Shown here piece by piece: positions 11,751 through 26,439 of a stretch of 64,000 nucleotides of DNA; the stretch's first letter is position 1; every line of letters starts with the position of its first letter. Source of the DNA: Trichoplax sp. H2 (Eukaryota; Placozoa; Uniplacotomia; Trichoplacea); the NCBI GenBank assembly GCA_003344405.1, contig NOWV01000080.1, forward strand, positions 269,010 through 333,009. The letters are read 5' to 3'. A program made the translations under genes and the position numbers. The notes under the pieces are model-generated. The model was not told the origin of the DNA, searched no databases, and worked only from the letters and a program-made list of their open reading frames with translations.

Positions 11751-14262
11751 ATGTCGATCGATCTGAATACGAATAAAAAACAGCTTTTAGATGCTTGGAA
11801 AGCAGTTTGTGATAACGAGAACGGTGTGAACTGGGCGCTATTTGGTTATGAGGGCAAAAGTCATGTTTTGAAAGTGGTGGAAACAAGTGATGGCGATTTG
11901 CAAGACTTGATCGAAGAATTGAATGGAAGTAAAATTATGTACGCATTCTGTCGTGTTATTGATCCAAATACAAAATTACCCAAGTTTGTTTTAATCAATT
12001 GGTCTGGAGATGGTGTACCAACTACGGTTCGAGGGACATGTTCCAATCACGTACGATATGTTACGGAATTTTTTCGAGGTGCTCACTTAGTCATCAATGC
12101 ACGCTCGGAAGACGATGTTGATCCTGACAGCGTTATTGATAAAGTATCCAAATCTTCTGGTTCGAATTACAGCTTTCACAAAGAGTCTCATAAGCCTGTA
12201 GCACCCATAGAACCTGTCGGGACAAATTATCAACCGGCTAGGGTAACCTTAAATCAAGATATCAATATTCAAAAACGTGATCACTTTTGGCAAAAAATAC
12301 AAGACGAAGAGAAACAACGTTCGAAAAATGAAGAAGCCAACGCTGCTTCAAAACGAGCTCAATATGAAAAGGAAATAAAAGAGAGAGAGGTATTATCGTT
12401 GAATTTTTTCCATATCATTAATCCATCAAATTTGTAGGTAAAACCAACCATGATGACATTTCCATAGTCATAAATTACTTATGATAATTGTTAGGCTCGA
12501 GAAGCTCTTGAACGAGAAAAGCGACTTCAAGAGAAACAGAGAGCTATTGGTAGGCCAGTGGATAGAACGATGCCTTTACGGGCAGAAGCGGCTAAACTTA
12601 GTCAGCTAGGCAAAGAATTTCATCAGCGAGAAATGCAACAAGCAGCAAGCGGCAAACGTAATGTTACTCCATCATTACGTGATGAAGCTACCAAGTTAAT
12701 TTCCAGTTCTGCATCCAAACCCTCGTCAGATCAGGAAGTTATTACCAGTACCGCCGAAAGTAAAGCTGAGGAAGCTGCTAGATTAATCAGAGCTGGTCGA
12801 GCGTTTCATGAACAAGATCAACAAGCTTTACAAACCAGTAAAGCTACTGAATCATCGCTACGTGATGAAGCTACTGCCTTGATTAAAAGAGGCATTGCGG
12901 AGAGGCATAGTCAAGATCATGGTCAAGTAAGGGTTAGAAGTGAAAGTAAAGCAGAAGAAGCCGCTAGATTAGTTCGTGCTGGTAGGACTTTTCATGATCA
13001 GGAAGAAGTAGAACGACATCATGAGGTTTGTACGACTATTTTTGTACAAAATATAAATACTGACCCAAAACCACAGTATTGGCATATAAACGATAGAAAC
13101 AACATCGTTTTCGTAACACTAAGTATTGTTATTCTATGAATTTCCTTTTCGATAAGTAATGATAGCAATAATTTTACCGTTGTAATTGAAATTTAGTAGC
13201 CCTCTTTAATGTACAATGGGTGTTTTACTTCTAAGGCTTCAACTAACAGAACGAACAGGATGAATGATGCTGAAATACTGATTCAACAAAGTCGACAGCA
13301 GCAACGTGAAGAAGTGCTGTCTGAACAGAGTAATCAGCCTTCAGAACCTGATAGAGTAGCAGAAGCTGCAGCGTTAGTTCGTCAAAGTAAACAAGAACGT
13401 ACCTTTGAGCAAACAACTGCTACTAGTCAACACTATGTAGAGGAATCTTACCAACAGGTTTGACTTGAGCATGTAAATTGTAGCGCATAAATAACACAAT
13501 ATGACGCTGTAACATTCCAATATTTTTACCGCTGCCGGTTTTTTGTCAACCCCCAGCCCGAACCTGTACAGCAGCAAGTTACGATTCCAGACCAAACCAC
13601 CAAAGATGAACAGTATCGCCAAGACAACTATCAGGAGGTATCAGTTGGATGGATATTTCGAATGAATGCTAAATTTTACAGTAATTAATATCTGATTAAT
13701 TTCTTTTTAACACACTTACTAAAATCTGCCTACCTAAAATGGATAGCCTGCGGTTGTACAGTATGAAAATACCTCTTATCCGGCAACAGATGACCAACAA
13801 CAAGAAGCTAATTCTGCTGAGCAAAGTAGCCCGCCTCTTTCAGGAGTTCATGCAAAGGCGTTATACGACTATCAAGCAGGTTAATGACTTATTTTCTAAA
13901 GAATGAAGTTTATCAAAACCTCAGCGTTTTATAACTGTGCAATTTAAATCAATTCGTTGAAAGAAATTGCATAGTCTTTTACTTGAAGAATTCTTTTACC
14001 TAATAACTTAGTGTGCATTAATACTATTCTGAGTCTGGTGAAGCTGTTTTCATTATGAAACATGATAAGTTTTTTAAGCATTGATCGATCACACTGTTCC
14101 ATTAAAATATTTGTTATAGATGCTGCAGATGAGATATCTTTTCAACCTGGAGATATCATTTACGATATTGAAATGATCGACGAAGGCTGGTGGATTGGTT
14201 ATACTAGCAACAGTGATAAGGGAATGTTTCCTGCAAATTATGTAGAATTAATAGAGAGTTAA
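11751..14262 (+). CDS. DBNL: Drebrin-like / Abp1 actin-binding adaptor
   Basis: Six exons: 11751-12389, 12495-13025, 13236-13457, 13557-13637, 13747-13879, 14120-14262. Together they encode 582 residues, with all junctions GT-AG and in phase. Residues 1 to about 133 form an ADF-homology domain ([16 protein letters not shown] at the start, then [20 protein letters not shown]). A charged coiled segment follows. The C-terminus (about 527-582) is an SH3 domain with ALYDY, the GWW pair and the PANYV signature. This order is that of Abp1/DBNL, which links F-actin to dynamin and endocytic partners. The middle region holds about seven copies of an EAA-R-FH motif, e.g. [19 protein letters not shown]. 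The ATG is the first in the frame. A possible poly(A) signal AATAAA lies at 14749. The next gene is convergent. Confidence 0.93.
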
Positions 14263-17130
14263 TAGAGTATTGGTGTTTCCCAATTCACAAATTTTGCAAA
14301 CTCAGTGGTAAATTGATTATAAAAATGTTATAATGATGTTGTCATTAAATGATGACATAGACTGATTGAAGTTTTTGTGAGCCTGGGCCATATGCAGTAG
14401 GCAACAATGGATACCATACGATAGCTCAATAATTAATTCTGTGCTTATGATGTTAGACACATAAACTATTTAAAATTACTAACATTTGTACATTATGTTT
14501 GCATCTGTGACATTCCGGTATAAAATAAGTTTTAAAAATAGGGTTTGCGTTAAAATTGTAAAGTATTTTGATTTTTTTATCATATGAAATGTTTTCACAA
14601 TAATAATATTTGGTTTATACTTAACGTTGTTTTCGATTATGGGTTGTTTTTGGCTACAAAGATTCTTATAAACTCTTACAGCACTTACCAACTGTAAACG
14701 TTACAGTTTTATGTGATGGAAATATTGTTGTGACTTTATAAACCATGCAATAAAAAAATTTAACGAATAGTGAAGTGGAAGAAAGGTCTTACGATATAGC
14801 CTTGTTTAGTAACTTAAAATGGTAAAATGTGGTATATTTTAATGTGACGGTAATGCATAACTTTATTTGGCGTTTTGCTTCAGTAAGTGATACGTAATTA
14901 CATTATAATATCATCAACAGTGTCTATGATGTTGAAAAGTTGTGATAAAGTGGAAGAAAGGGCTTACGATAGCGCATGATCTTGTTTAATAACTTAAAAA
15001 ATCGTAAAATGTGGTATATTTGATTTGACAGTAATGCATAACTTTATTAGGCGATTTGCTTCAGTAAGTGATATGTCATTACATTATAATGTCATCAACA
15101 GTGTCTATGACGTTGAAAAGTTGTAGTAAGTAAATTATTAACTTACAAAGCTTGCCTTCAGCCATGTGAATTTAAAGCATTTTTACAAGAATACATCCAA
15201 TAAATGAATTCCTATACTGCTATGATATTACAAGTCAGTCCTATTTTCTCACATTTGGCGCTTATTCAACTCGACAGTATTATTGCCCTTTGGTCAGGTG
15301 CTATGTCGTTACCATCAAAACTTGCAACACATAGAAAAACGGAACGATTATAGGAAATCTACTTTTAACTCACACAAAATATTCTCGATAGGAACTTTAC
15401 TAGGACGCAAAAAATACTTATTATCGTAACTTATAGTTAGTAATAACGATGCTAACTATAACAGTACATACACAAACTTTTGGATACATCGCTGATAAAT
15501 ATCGATATAGAAATCGCGTTGAATACAAGTTTAGAGGGGATACTGCAACGAAATTTAATGTTAAGTTGTAGCCGTACAACAAACGATAACTCATTCCGCA
15601 ATATGTATATGAAGTATAGGCTGTATAGCAAATAAAATACATTTGCGGTATAGTTTTAGTTAAAAGGTTCATATTTGTGTCATACGATGCTTACTTACTG
15701 GTATGCAGCGCAGGTACAAGAATACTCTGACATACTAGATATTGTATTGTTTATACTTTGTATAAGAGCAAGGCGTTTCTAAAATGAAATAGCGCCGAGA
15801 AATTATTTTTAAAATTTCGATATCTAATTTTTGCTAACCATGATTCTTATTGACCAATGTTTTGAGTATAACTTCATCCGTTCAGGTTGCAGACTGTAAC
15901 TCCTGGTCGTAGATTGCACAAGTTTACCATTTGAAAATATCTATTCATATCGACTAAATAATGTTAAGATTAAACTTGAGGTAACAGGCGACTGTCCTTA
16001 TCTTTATATCACATGTAGCTTTATCTGATCTTACGCTATATTCTGCAGGTTGGTCTAAGAGGACAGTATAAGCTGATATTAATGCATTTACTGATTACCG
16101 AACTAGCATTGCTTACTAATCTCTAGATTAGGCGTTAACATAGGCACAAGAATACGAAATAGTCTTAAAGATCTTTATTACATTTGGGTTATGTTGGGAA
16201 AGAATATAAACAGCTCAAGTTATATGGATAAAGTTCTAGATTAGATTTTGGTGTGGGTCTTTAAACTCAAACGTACATATTAATATAAGTTTCTGAATAA
16301 TAACGAAGAGAAAACATTTAAATCATTTTAGTCTAAAATATCTAAATTAGGCAAGAGAAGTATATTACGGTAGTTTTTATAAACGAAAAGTTTCTCTCTT
16401 AACATTTCGAAAATTATGCTATTAAAAAACTTGAATCTTTGTAGATTTGTCCTGTAGAAGTATGTAATTTAATGTCAAAACCATATATCCTCTAGATATC
16501 CACCTAATTATCAAGTTATGATTATTTATCGATACATTAGTTGTCGAGGGTAACGGTAAGAATGAAACTATTAAATGAAATAAACTGATATTTGTTTGAT
16601 TGCTTCAATCAATTCGATAAGAAAAGAACTTCGTTATGTTCATAATGATATGAAAGGTTACAGGTCATCAATTTACATCTACATTTATGTGCCGCATATA
16701 GGCATGTTCCTACTTTCACGTTATGATCATAATCTACTAAATAATACTACTATTATGTAATAAGTAAGTCAGGTTATTGAAGAGGACTAAAATTTCAAAA
16801 TTTCTATTAACAAATCGATTTAGTAAATTTAGTATCTAAAACTAGAAGTGCATTGCAGATCTTGAATCGAACATCGAAAAGATTACGCATTATCGGTTAT
16901 TCTTAAAATAAGAACAACTAAGTCATATACAAATGTTAAATAGTTCACAGCCAAATAGGTCTGAAAATGTATTCGAAGATATCTAACGAAGGATAATGCA
17001 TCCGTGTATAAATTTCAGTTACTAGCTTAGTAATGAGTGAAGTAGACAGAAAAAAACTAGGTATGCACGTACTAGAAATCCTACAGAACGTAAGCATACA
17101 ACTTTATGATGTAGGGCTATTAGTAGTCGG
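14263..17130. other. Intergenic stretch between convergent genes
   Basis: Holds the presumed 3' untranslated regions of the drebrin-like and Rab11-FIP genes and a two-copy ~174-base tandem repeat (14770-15125). The remaining AT-rich sequence shows no gene I can support. Confidence 0.5.
14770..15125. repeat. Two-copy ~174-bp tandem duplication
   Basis: The block beginning 'gtggaagaaag' at 14775 recurs at 14949. It continues through 'gtaaaatgtggtatatt', 'taatgcataactttatt', 'tgcttcagtaagtgata' and 'atcaacagtgtctatga'. Copies are roughly 90 percent alike by eye. Confidence 0.75.
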
Positions 17131-20100
17131 TTAAGAATCTTGATTTTCTTCTCGTAGACGTTGATGATGTCTAAGATTTGTTATCTCTAGTAGCGTTGGG
17201 TCTTTTTCCATGACAACAGCGAGCAAGCTATCCAGATATGTTCGCATCCTACTATTTGTATCTTCTTGTTGTTTTAAAGCTTCCATAAGCTATTTCATGA
17301 AAGAAAGATTATATCATTTTATAATCACTTCTTATTATCATTGCATCTCTTTTAATACAGTGTGTTAAGTTAAGAAATGATTACTTGTAATAGAATACAC
17401 GGCAATTACATATCGTAGTACGGATAATTACAGTACAGAAGTAATAAAACCTATCATTTACGTAGTTGGCTGCTGTACTTACCTCATCTTTACTAGCAAA
17501 TTCCAATTCTGCTGCCAAAGATTCTGCTGGCATATTATCATCTAAACTGACGCGCTGTAACTGGCCATCTAAATAAGTCTTTTGCATTCTACTGTTGGCT
17601 TCTCTCAACTTTTGAATGTCCTGTAAAAAGAATGATAGTGTTACAATTGCAACTCTACCGAAAATTATGCAATATGATGGTTCAATAATTCTTCAACCTG
17701 ATATTTGGCAAATAGTATCAATATCGACATAAAGTATCTTTCAGTTGCATATTGTATTTACATTCAACCCGATTTATTGCTGCAAGTAACCTATTACGAT
17801 TGAAACTCAACTCTATTTTTCTGTTTCGATTTGCAATACAATATTTCCTAATCAGCAAGGTTACTATTTTAAACTATATACAATTCTTGTAACTGGTAGG
17901 CCATCACGAGGTATTAATTAATTTAAAAATATAAATACTTGTATAAATTATAATATAATTAAGGAGATATCTATAAGGAATTGTTTAGTTAGTACTTAAA
18001 GTAGAAAAAAATGTATGCAACGCATAAAACCCTACATGACAATTATTCTAAGACTAATATTCTTGATAGCATTGGATGATAAATTAAGCATATTAATGCT
18101 CGCCTAACATGAGAAGAGATCCATACAAAATTGTTCATGAACTTATAGTACCAAAAACTTAGCGTAGAGCTACTATAAGATTGTAATGTATGGAAATTAA
18201 GTTTTAGCTGCGTCTTACCCGTTGAAGCGATTTAATCTCATTCTGGTAACCACTCGTGTCTATAGCTACAAAATTCTTAGTCTCTAATGTTAATCTTTCG
18301 ATTTCATCTTTAGCTTCATCATAATGTCGTTGCAGATTGTTATTTTCTTCTTGGGCCTCATGTAATACCTATGATATTTTTGATAACAGTACTCATTCTT
18401 AATATTTAAACTTTATTGTTAAATTGTTAAACGTTCAAATGACGTATGCGCGATAATTCCTAACGACAGTATAGAGTCCGACTGCGTAACTGCTATTGAC
18501 AGTGAGATCGTAAATTGACCTTCTACAATATCATTTAAGTCACAATATTGCTAGTACTAACATAGTTATTAATTTCTAGACACATGAAGTAGTGTTTGAT
18601 AAATATCATAAATAGAATATTACAATATTATAAAAAGTCAGTCAAAGTAGCTAACACTATATCTAACGCTATATCTAGCAAATAACGTAGTTCGTTTCTA
18701 AATATTATATCAAGTAGAAATATACATCGTATTTTAAAATTGCTATGAGAGTTCTACCTGCTTAAATACTTGTTGATCTTCTTCAATACATGTCTTCAGG
18801 TCCACAATTTCTTTTTCTAGAGTCTTTACTGAATCTTCACTACGGTTAAATCGGAGTTGCAAATCATCGTTTTTTTCTTGTAATGAAGTAGCTTTCTGTC
18901 ATAATTATCCAAATATTAGTTGTTACAAAGTCTTCACTTAATCTAATTCTACCGTAAGGTCTATCTATAAGCTATCTTTAATTTTATGAGTTATTTCAAG
19001 GTGGAATCTAATTTTCTTCATTCAATTCAAACTGATATTTATAATAACGGTCAATAATTGCACACTGTGTAACTTACCGCATGGTCTAGATCTTGTTGAC
19101 CCTTCAGATAAGAAATTTCTTGAGCGTAATTTTTGCATTTCATATTTAGATCTTTAATCCTGCGGATGCAATTTATCATAATATGTCAAAAAGTATACTT
19201 AATCTGGAAAATACACTCTATTTACGTACTGGAGATGTAGGGACTCAATCTGTTTGTCTCTATCAGCCTCTAATCTTGTCTGCATGAAAGGTATAAAAAC
19301 GTCATAGTAATGAGCGATTATCAAGTTACATATGATAGTTTAGAAACTCAAAAGGTGAGAGAAATAATGAATGTAATTAGCAATTACTTATAATAGATTT
19401 GAGTTTAATATTGGTTTACTGGGAACGCTAGACACTTCTACTGCTATCTAGTACTGTGGTATACTTATATTCAATCTAATGATAAAGCAGGAATGACTTT
19501 AATAATGCACTTACGACGTAAGCTTTATGCTTTTTCTTTTCTTCCGCAAGATCACTAGCATGAACAGTTCTGCTCTCACTTAGTTGTTCCTCCAGATAGT
19601 TACACCGTTGTACAAATTGACTATTTTCAATTTTTGTACGCTTTAATGCTTCAGAGTGCGACGAACATTGTTTTTCAGTTTTCTCTAGCTGAGATGTAAG
19701 ATGTAATATCTACAACATTACGATAAATAAAGACATGCATGAAATTCTGATATGAAAATAATTATAGCTGCGGCTGATTTAGTAATCACGATTTATCTTT
19801 TTATCGAGAATAGTAGAGTTTAGCCCTCAGTATTTTGACGATTACTACGCAGATCTATAGACGCTCATAACCAAAATTTTAGAAGAACGTTTTGTATAGT
19901 AACTTTCAAATAGTTATCTTTTATCGTAGCTGAGTTGCAAACATTAGCTGTATATCAGGTAATCAATCCATGAATATTAAGAAATAATTTATAGTACGCA
20001 TGATGTCATGAACTATTTAAGTGAGTACTAAAAACAGAAATACCAAATGATATACGTAACTATACCTGATCATTTAATTTATGTAAATATTCTGCGTTGT

Positions 20101-23100
20101 CGTCCGATGCCTGACTATCTGTACTGTTTTTTCTACTGAGATAAGAAGGAGTACCATTAACTTTTGCGCGGGTGAGTAGTTTCCTGTTAAGAATTTGATA
20201 CAATAATATTATATAACACTTAAATCTATCATTAATCTGTACAGGAAAAAGTGCGCAACATTAAAGTGTAATTTAAAGCTTATAATTGCAGTTCAATTGC
20301 ATACAAAATTTTATAGCTAAAGCTCATCATCGGATATGACTACTTACACTCCTACCCTTCGTCCGGAAGGAGTTCGTACTAGTCTAATAGTAGACAAAGA
20401 TAAATGTTACCAATGCGATAATAAAAGCCAGCTACGTAGCCAGGCATTATCAAGTAACGGTAAAAGGACATCTTTCCGATCATTACGACTACATTTATCG
20501 TAACATTGACTTTAAGTTATAAACATGCAGTAGTGTATGGTTACCGAGCGGGGGTTAACTCCTTATCGGATTCTTCATCGATCATCATCGAATCGTCTTC
20601 ACCCATTCCGACAAAGCCCTCTTCATTTGTGCTTGCCGAGAGTAAACTACTATTTACGCCTTCCTTCTGATTTAATTCATCAGTAGTACTCGTATTTTGA
20701 TTGTCAGCGTTAACTAAAGTTACTGATTCGTCTTTGGTATCGGTTACGGAATCTGTCGTGTCAGCAACGCTGACGTGCATTTCCTGACCATCAACGAGAT
20801 CCTTTGTACCTGCCTATAAGTGTACGTTTTTGTAAACGTCAATAGTATACTTTTAAGTGCAATTATAAGAGCCATTGTTAAATATATATGGGAATAATGA
20901 TTCTATAGATGGCCTTGTTGTTAGTTGTAAAGCCATAATGATAGCTATATACGATACTTATCAAATTATTGATCTAGATGTTAATTTCACTTTTAATGGC
21001 TTATTAGTTTAAATTACAATTTATGATGCAATCATAATTTCTTCAATTAGATTTACTATGTAAAATTAGTCATAGGACGTAATCTTTAGATATTAATTAA
21101 CTATAGTGCAAAGAACGATATAGTATCCATAGCAAACGAATAACTAGGATAATAGGCTATCAAATCGATAAATGAGTGCCTTTTAGGTCGAATATTAAAT
21201 CTTAACAGGTCATTAAATTGGCGTAATAAGTTTCAATTGTTGAAGCAGTGACTGATTCCAAAAAATATTTCTTAAATCTTAGTAGTCTAGCTACAATCGA
21301 ATCGAATAAACAGCACTCGAATTTACAGTACGAAATTGAACTACTTAAGAATTTACATCACCATATGAAAAGGTCTACATGTAAAATGGTTATTAAGGAA
21401 TAAGAAGACAAAATTCCCGAGCGTTCTAAATGTAAAGTACTTATATTGAGATTCCTTACCAACTGATCCTGTTGTAATTGATGGTATTTTTCTAATGAAT
21501 CAAGGACATCTGGTGCAGGTTGGTAACCATTGCGACTATTTCCTAGTAATATGTAAACATAAGGAACAAAAGATAGCACAGATATCAATTAGTCATTCAA
21601 GGCAGTGGGAATTAATGCAATATAATTCTCAGATAAGAGATATAAAAGTGAAGTTAGACAAATAAAAAACAGATAATTTGTTATTCAAAGTCACAAGAAT
21701 AAAGATGAAAGGGGGTTTTGATAATATTTGCAATCTCACTTTATAAAACTTTCTGACAAATCAATTGCACTAAATGCCGACAATATATCAGACCCGGTAC
21801 AGGCCACAAACTAATAAATGATGAGACTGCAGTCTGGATATACAGTACTCGTATATTGAAATAACAGCATTCTTAATTTAATTTCAATTTTTACCATACA
21901 CATACTGTAGATAATACACTTAGATCCGATTTCAATGGTAAATTAATCAAAAATCAACTGACGCTTATTCTAAAGAAATCGTACCATTTATAATCTATAG
22001 AAGACTATAACCAACCTGGTAATTTAGTACAGTATATCGAACATATCATTATCATTTACGTAATACCATGACATGACCATTTTTATTTCTTCTTTCTAAT
22101 ACTATGAGCGCTATACATTGTACAATCTATTGTATATTATTAATTATTTGAAAGAACTAAAACATCCTAATATTCGTTTACATGAGGACTTGAATACTGG
22201 CCGTGATAACATGAGGCTACTAAGAAATGCCTGTTTTTGAGCCGTACGTGAGCCAAAAATAAAATTTTGTCATATACGAAATCTCTAGCTATAGCGAAGT
22301 CATATGTGCTTGTTAAAAACGATCAATATAATACGTAGTATTAGCGTTGCTTATCTAGATGTGAAGATTTAAGCACTCGAAAGTGACATAAAGAATAGAA
22401 ACGGTTTCGATGCCAGTTGTAAGCATTGCTAGCTATATTATGATACCGTACTTTACCTGTAAAAACGCACTTAACACGTTCTTTAAATTCTTCATAATCA
22501 AATCTACCGCGTCCTTCCGGATCTAAACTCCGAATGATTTCTTGTACCTCCTAAAATTTTAAAGGTTAAAGCGTTATAATACCAATTCTCATCAAAACGT
22601 ATCAATTATCTATCATCATACAATAAATCGCCATTTAGTGTGCATAGGTGAAATATACCAAGCGTCTCTGTTGTTACGTTTATAATATACACGTAAAAAC
22701 GAGTAGCTGTATTGATTGATAATTATAATGTGACACTGACTTCCATTTGGAGATATTATTAAAAGTTTCGTATTTAAAAATTAAATTTATAGCTAGATTT
22801 CAATTCCGTCTCTTAAGAAAATGAGTAATTTTCTCCAGGCAAAGAATCTTTATAACGATACAACTAATGTACGATAAAAGGTAAAACAAGTCCTATTACA
22901 TAATATCTAGTACGCTGACTTTAGTTTCAGGATGCACTCAATTATGGCCATAAGCACAATCGAAATTAAAGCAAAAGTTTGGAGGATAGGTGAAATCTTA
23001 CTTCTTATTAGTGAGAAAGTGTCCATTAAAGGGTATACGAGTAGGCCCATAACTATCCAAGCAAACAACGAATGAATCAAGTTTATGAAGATATTAACTT

Positions 23101-25995
23101 GACGTGCACGATAAACTACTGAAAGCCCAACAAGCTACGATAAACAAATAATATTTTGACGACGGCTAATTAGCCAAAGTCATTTAGTAAAAAAAATCGA
23201 TAAGTCGCGTTGCTATGATAACATATAAGCTATCCCTAACTTTTTCAAGTAAAGCAGCTTGAATTTACAAGCTACATACGCACCTATAGAAATTGCTAAA
23301 GATATTGAGATTTTTATCACGCGTCGTAATGGATTTTCAAAGTGTCATTAAGCGCGTACATAAATTATCCTATGCTATATTTGAGCAAGCTTTAACATGC
23401 AATAAAAGTTGATCATTAAAGGAAATGATATCGTTTATGACCTATTCTCGACGATGCCTTACGGTAATGTTTTTATTGCCTAATCAATACTTCTGGTGTT
23501 CAGCTATTAAGAAGATTTGCAGTATACTGTAGGGTTAACGTTTACTTTGATTTTGAAACAAAGATGAACCGAATTAGACAAGGTTTTACAGTCAGTTCAC
23601 TTTCCATTGAAATATGTTCACAACAATCTTATTTTTCATGACTTTGCTGAATAGAGAGCACTATAAAGTGAGGTATCTAGATGATCATGGGCCATATCAA
23701 TCGATACTGCAATGATTATGGTCAGGGTATCGCTCCTTACTTAAGGGCGTTGAAGGGCATCGTAATGCTGTTTACGAGTATTATGATTAATGTGGCTTTA
23801 CAATATTGTACAGTAATGGTGGCAATTTACATGTTACAGCAAGCTAAGTCAGTGGTAAAGTCAATTCGGAGGTTGTGATCAAAGCCGCTGACTGTTGTAT
23901 GATAATGCTCACGGTATACTTATAATTTAGGCTATATCCTGGAATGACTAAATAATGCCAAAGTACAGTACAGTACAGTAGTGGCCTACTGCTATGATTG
24001 CATACTGTAAACTGTTTTATAGTAGTTCTCTTTACTCTACAAACAAACCAAAAGCAGAATTGTTATTACAACTTGTAATTTCAACAGTAGCCGGTGTCTG
24101 TTGCAAAGTGACGTTGTTATTACTGTACTGTTACAATTCATTCCAAGACTGGACTGAAACATACAAATTCATTCTGCCTTGGATATCTTTCCTTTAAGAT
24201 CAACGTGGAAATGGACGATCAGTACGACCATTAAATCAATCTGTTTTAAATATAGTAGTACCCAGCTATTACCGGGATATATATAATGTCGAATGGTAAT
24301 ACTATCTGTTAATTATTAATAAATGGGTACATTATCGTAAACCGTCAGCAAAGCGACGGGAGTTTGGACTAGTATATACTAAATGATCCAATTTATTCAA
24401 ACATTGCCACTCTAGTTATATTATATTAAGTACAGTACTTGTAGTTTAGTTAATGTTTTCTGATGGAGTTTATAAAAAGCGAACGAGGCCTTGGACTGTT
24501 ATTAAAATCTCCCAATTTTAAGATTAGCTATTGCAATACTGTAAGTTGACCATTTGTGGAGGACATTTCTATCAATGAATAACACATGCCTTTGGCAATC
24601 ATTTTAACGTCTACATTTTGTCCTAATTAAAGCATTTTCAAGAATACCCTAAATTAATAGAAGATTTTATCAACGTGCTACTGAATAGGTATACTACAGT
24701 ATGGTTTCAATTCAATCAGTTAATGAAAATTATTACGTTCTATCGATCACTCAATGCTATTACAGATGAATGTGTAAGAAAACATCTCTCCATTGGACTA
24801 ATAGTAAATTAGGACATTTTGAAGAGGCAAATTGTTGTAGCCTTAAAAGAAACTGATGTTTGCAATACTATCCTATGTTGATCGAATTAAAAATGAATCA
24901 AACCATAGTTACCAGGAAAATTAGTGATCATTAATTCATCAGTAACGTAGTATTGAGTATCCTGGTGCTTTAATTAGGGTAAGAAAAGGCAGTCAAAGAT
25001 AGAAGTGTCAATGTTTCCATGTCTTGAGTTCATCTTTTACCACATATTAGTAGTAAAGGATGATTCTTGTCTCCTTTCTATGACATGGATGAATAGGTAT
25101 TGTAGTCTGGTGGGTAGAAAGCCAGTATCGGTATGTGGTCAATATCGATGACTATCCGTGTCAAGTCGTGTTCAAAGAAGAAAAATGAGCAAAATGTCAC
25201 TGATTGCTTATTTATCCTTTCTATTGACTTGGCATAGACTATAATGAAAATAAGTATAAGAAGGGAAAGGAGATATGCAGTTGGTCTTTTGGTTTAAATT
25301 GTGCCAAGTCTCGTCTGGCAAGAAAAGGAGTAGAAAGCCTACGTTAGTATGGCTTGCCATCATGATTGTTAGACGATGCAAAGAAAAAAAAGATTGTTGA
25401 AATGTATGATATCGCTGCAAAAATGTGGTGAGAATAATCAGTCCATGGGATAAAGTACAGTAAGAAATGCAATCGATTGGAAGCTGAATTGAATCATAAA
25501 AATTAGTCTACCTCCTGCAGTAACTGGTAAGAAAGGATTGATGGGTGATGTTGTTTTCTAGGTGATGATAACATGTTATCCATGGCTACACTGTACTGTC
25601 GATTAGGAGAATTCAATGTGGACCCCAATGGGATATTCGTCTACTGGCAATCTCTAACTAGGGTAGGCTAATTTTATCGAGAGTGAATATGGTTGGTATT
25701 GGATAATTAGGGTAGAGTAGACCTTAGCAATGATTGCCACTTTGTCAGTCATGGGAGTATTTCTAGTTTGGACAAGTATCAACATTGGAGTGAGTGATCG
25801 AGATCGTTGATACCATGACTAGGTGTGAATTAACTGGTCACTGTCTGTCTCTCTCTCGCTTACCCCTTGATCACCAAATGTAGAAGCCCATTGCTGCATG
25901 TCTTCCACAGTAATAAAGCCTTTGCCATGCTCGTCTAATGCTCGAATGACTGAATTTAATCGCAATCGCAGTGGAAGCTCCTCTTCTTCTGCCAT
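17131..25995 (-). CDS. RAB11FIP4: Class II Rab11 family-interacting protein (FIP3/FIP4/Nuf type)
   Basis: Thirteen exons on the minus strand: 25995-25864, 22550-22457, 21542-21460, 20813-20545, 20383-20348, 20183-20066, 19709-19515, 19279-19230, 19159-19078, 18895-18758, 18368-18219, 17620-17483, 17289-17131. They encode 547 residues in continuous phase. Two degenerate EF-hand loops lie near the N-terminus (residues 21-32 and 54-65; the second reads DPEGRGRFDYEE). An acidic/serine-rich exon follows, then long coiled coil from about residue 240. The C-terminal 52 residues carry the Rab11-binding domain (RTYLDSLLAVVMEKDPTLLE). Class II FIPs tether Rab11/Arf6 recycling endosomes and act at the cleavage furrow (family knowledge). 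I chose ATG at 25995; the frame upstream has only a TTG. Intron 1 is about 3.3 kb, far longer than the others. The 36-base exon at 20383-20348 is the least certain; skipping it preserves frame. Whether FIP3 or FIP4 is the nearer relative is not decided. Confidence 0.88.
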
Positions 25996-26439
25996 AATGG
26001 TTGGGGTCAATGCAACAAGCTTACCACCTTACAGTAATGATACAGGCTGACAAGATTGACAACAGCCAATAAACTCTACTGTAGACGTTCAATGATGCCT
26101 TGCTTGTTTTCTCCTACCAATGCAATCCAATTCAAGGTAAAATACAAGAGTCAAGCAGTGAAAAATGGATCCAATGGAGTGGGACAAGATTGGATTTTCT
26201 TCAGTGAAATTTTTCAATTTCCTTTGATGGCGCAAGTTGAGGATGGAAGCAGTGAGCCAATGGAGTGCGTCAACTGCAATGATTTCAGTCGCTTGTGAGT
26301 CATTCGCCTAGAAAACGAACTTGCTTCTCAACAATAGCATGAGTCAACCAAGGCACGATTGACGGTCGAGATCAGCGTCAACAATGACTGACTGCATTGT
26401 TGCCTACTGTTTAATGCAGTCAGTCGTTGACAACAATAT

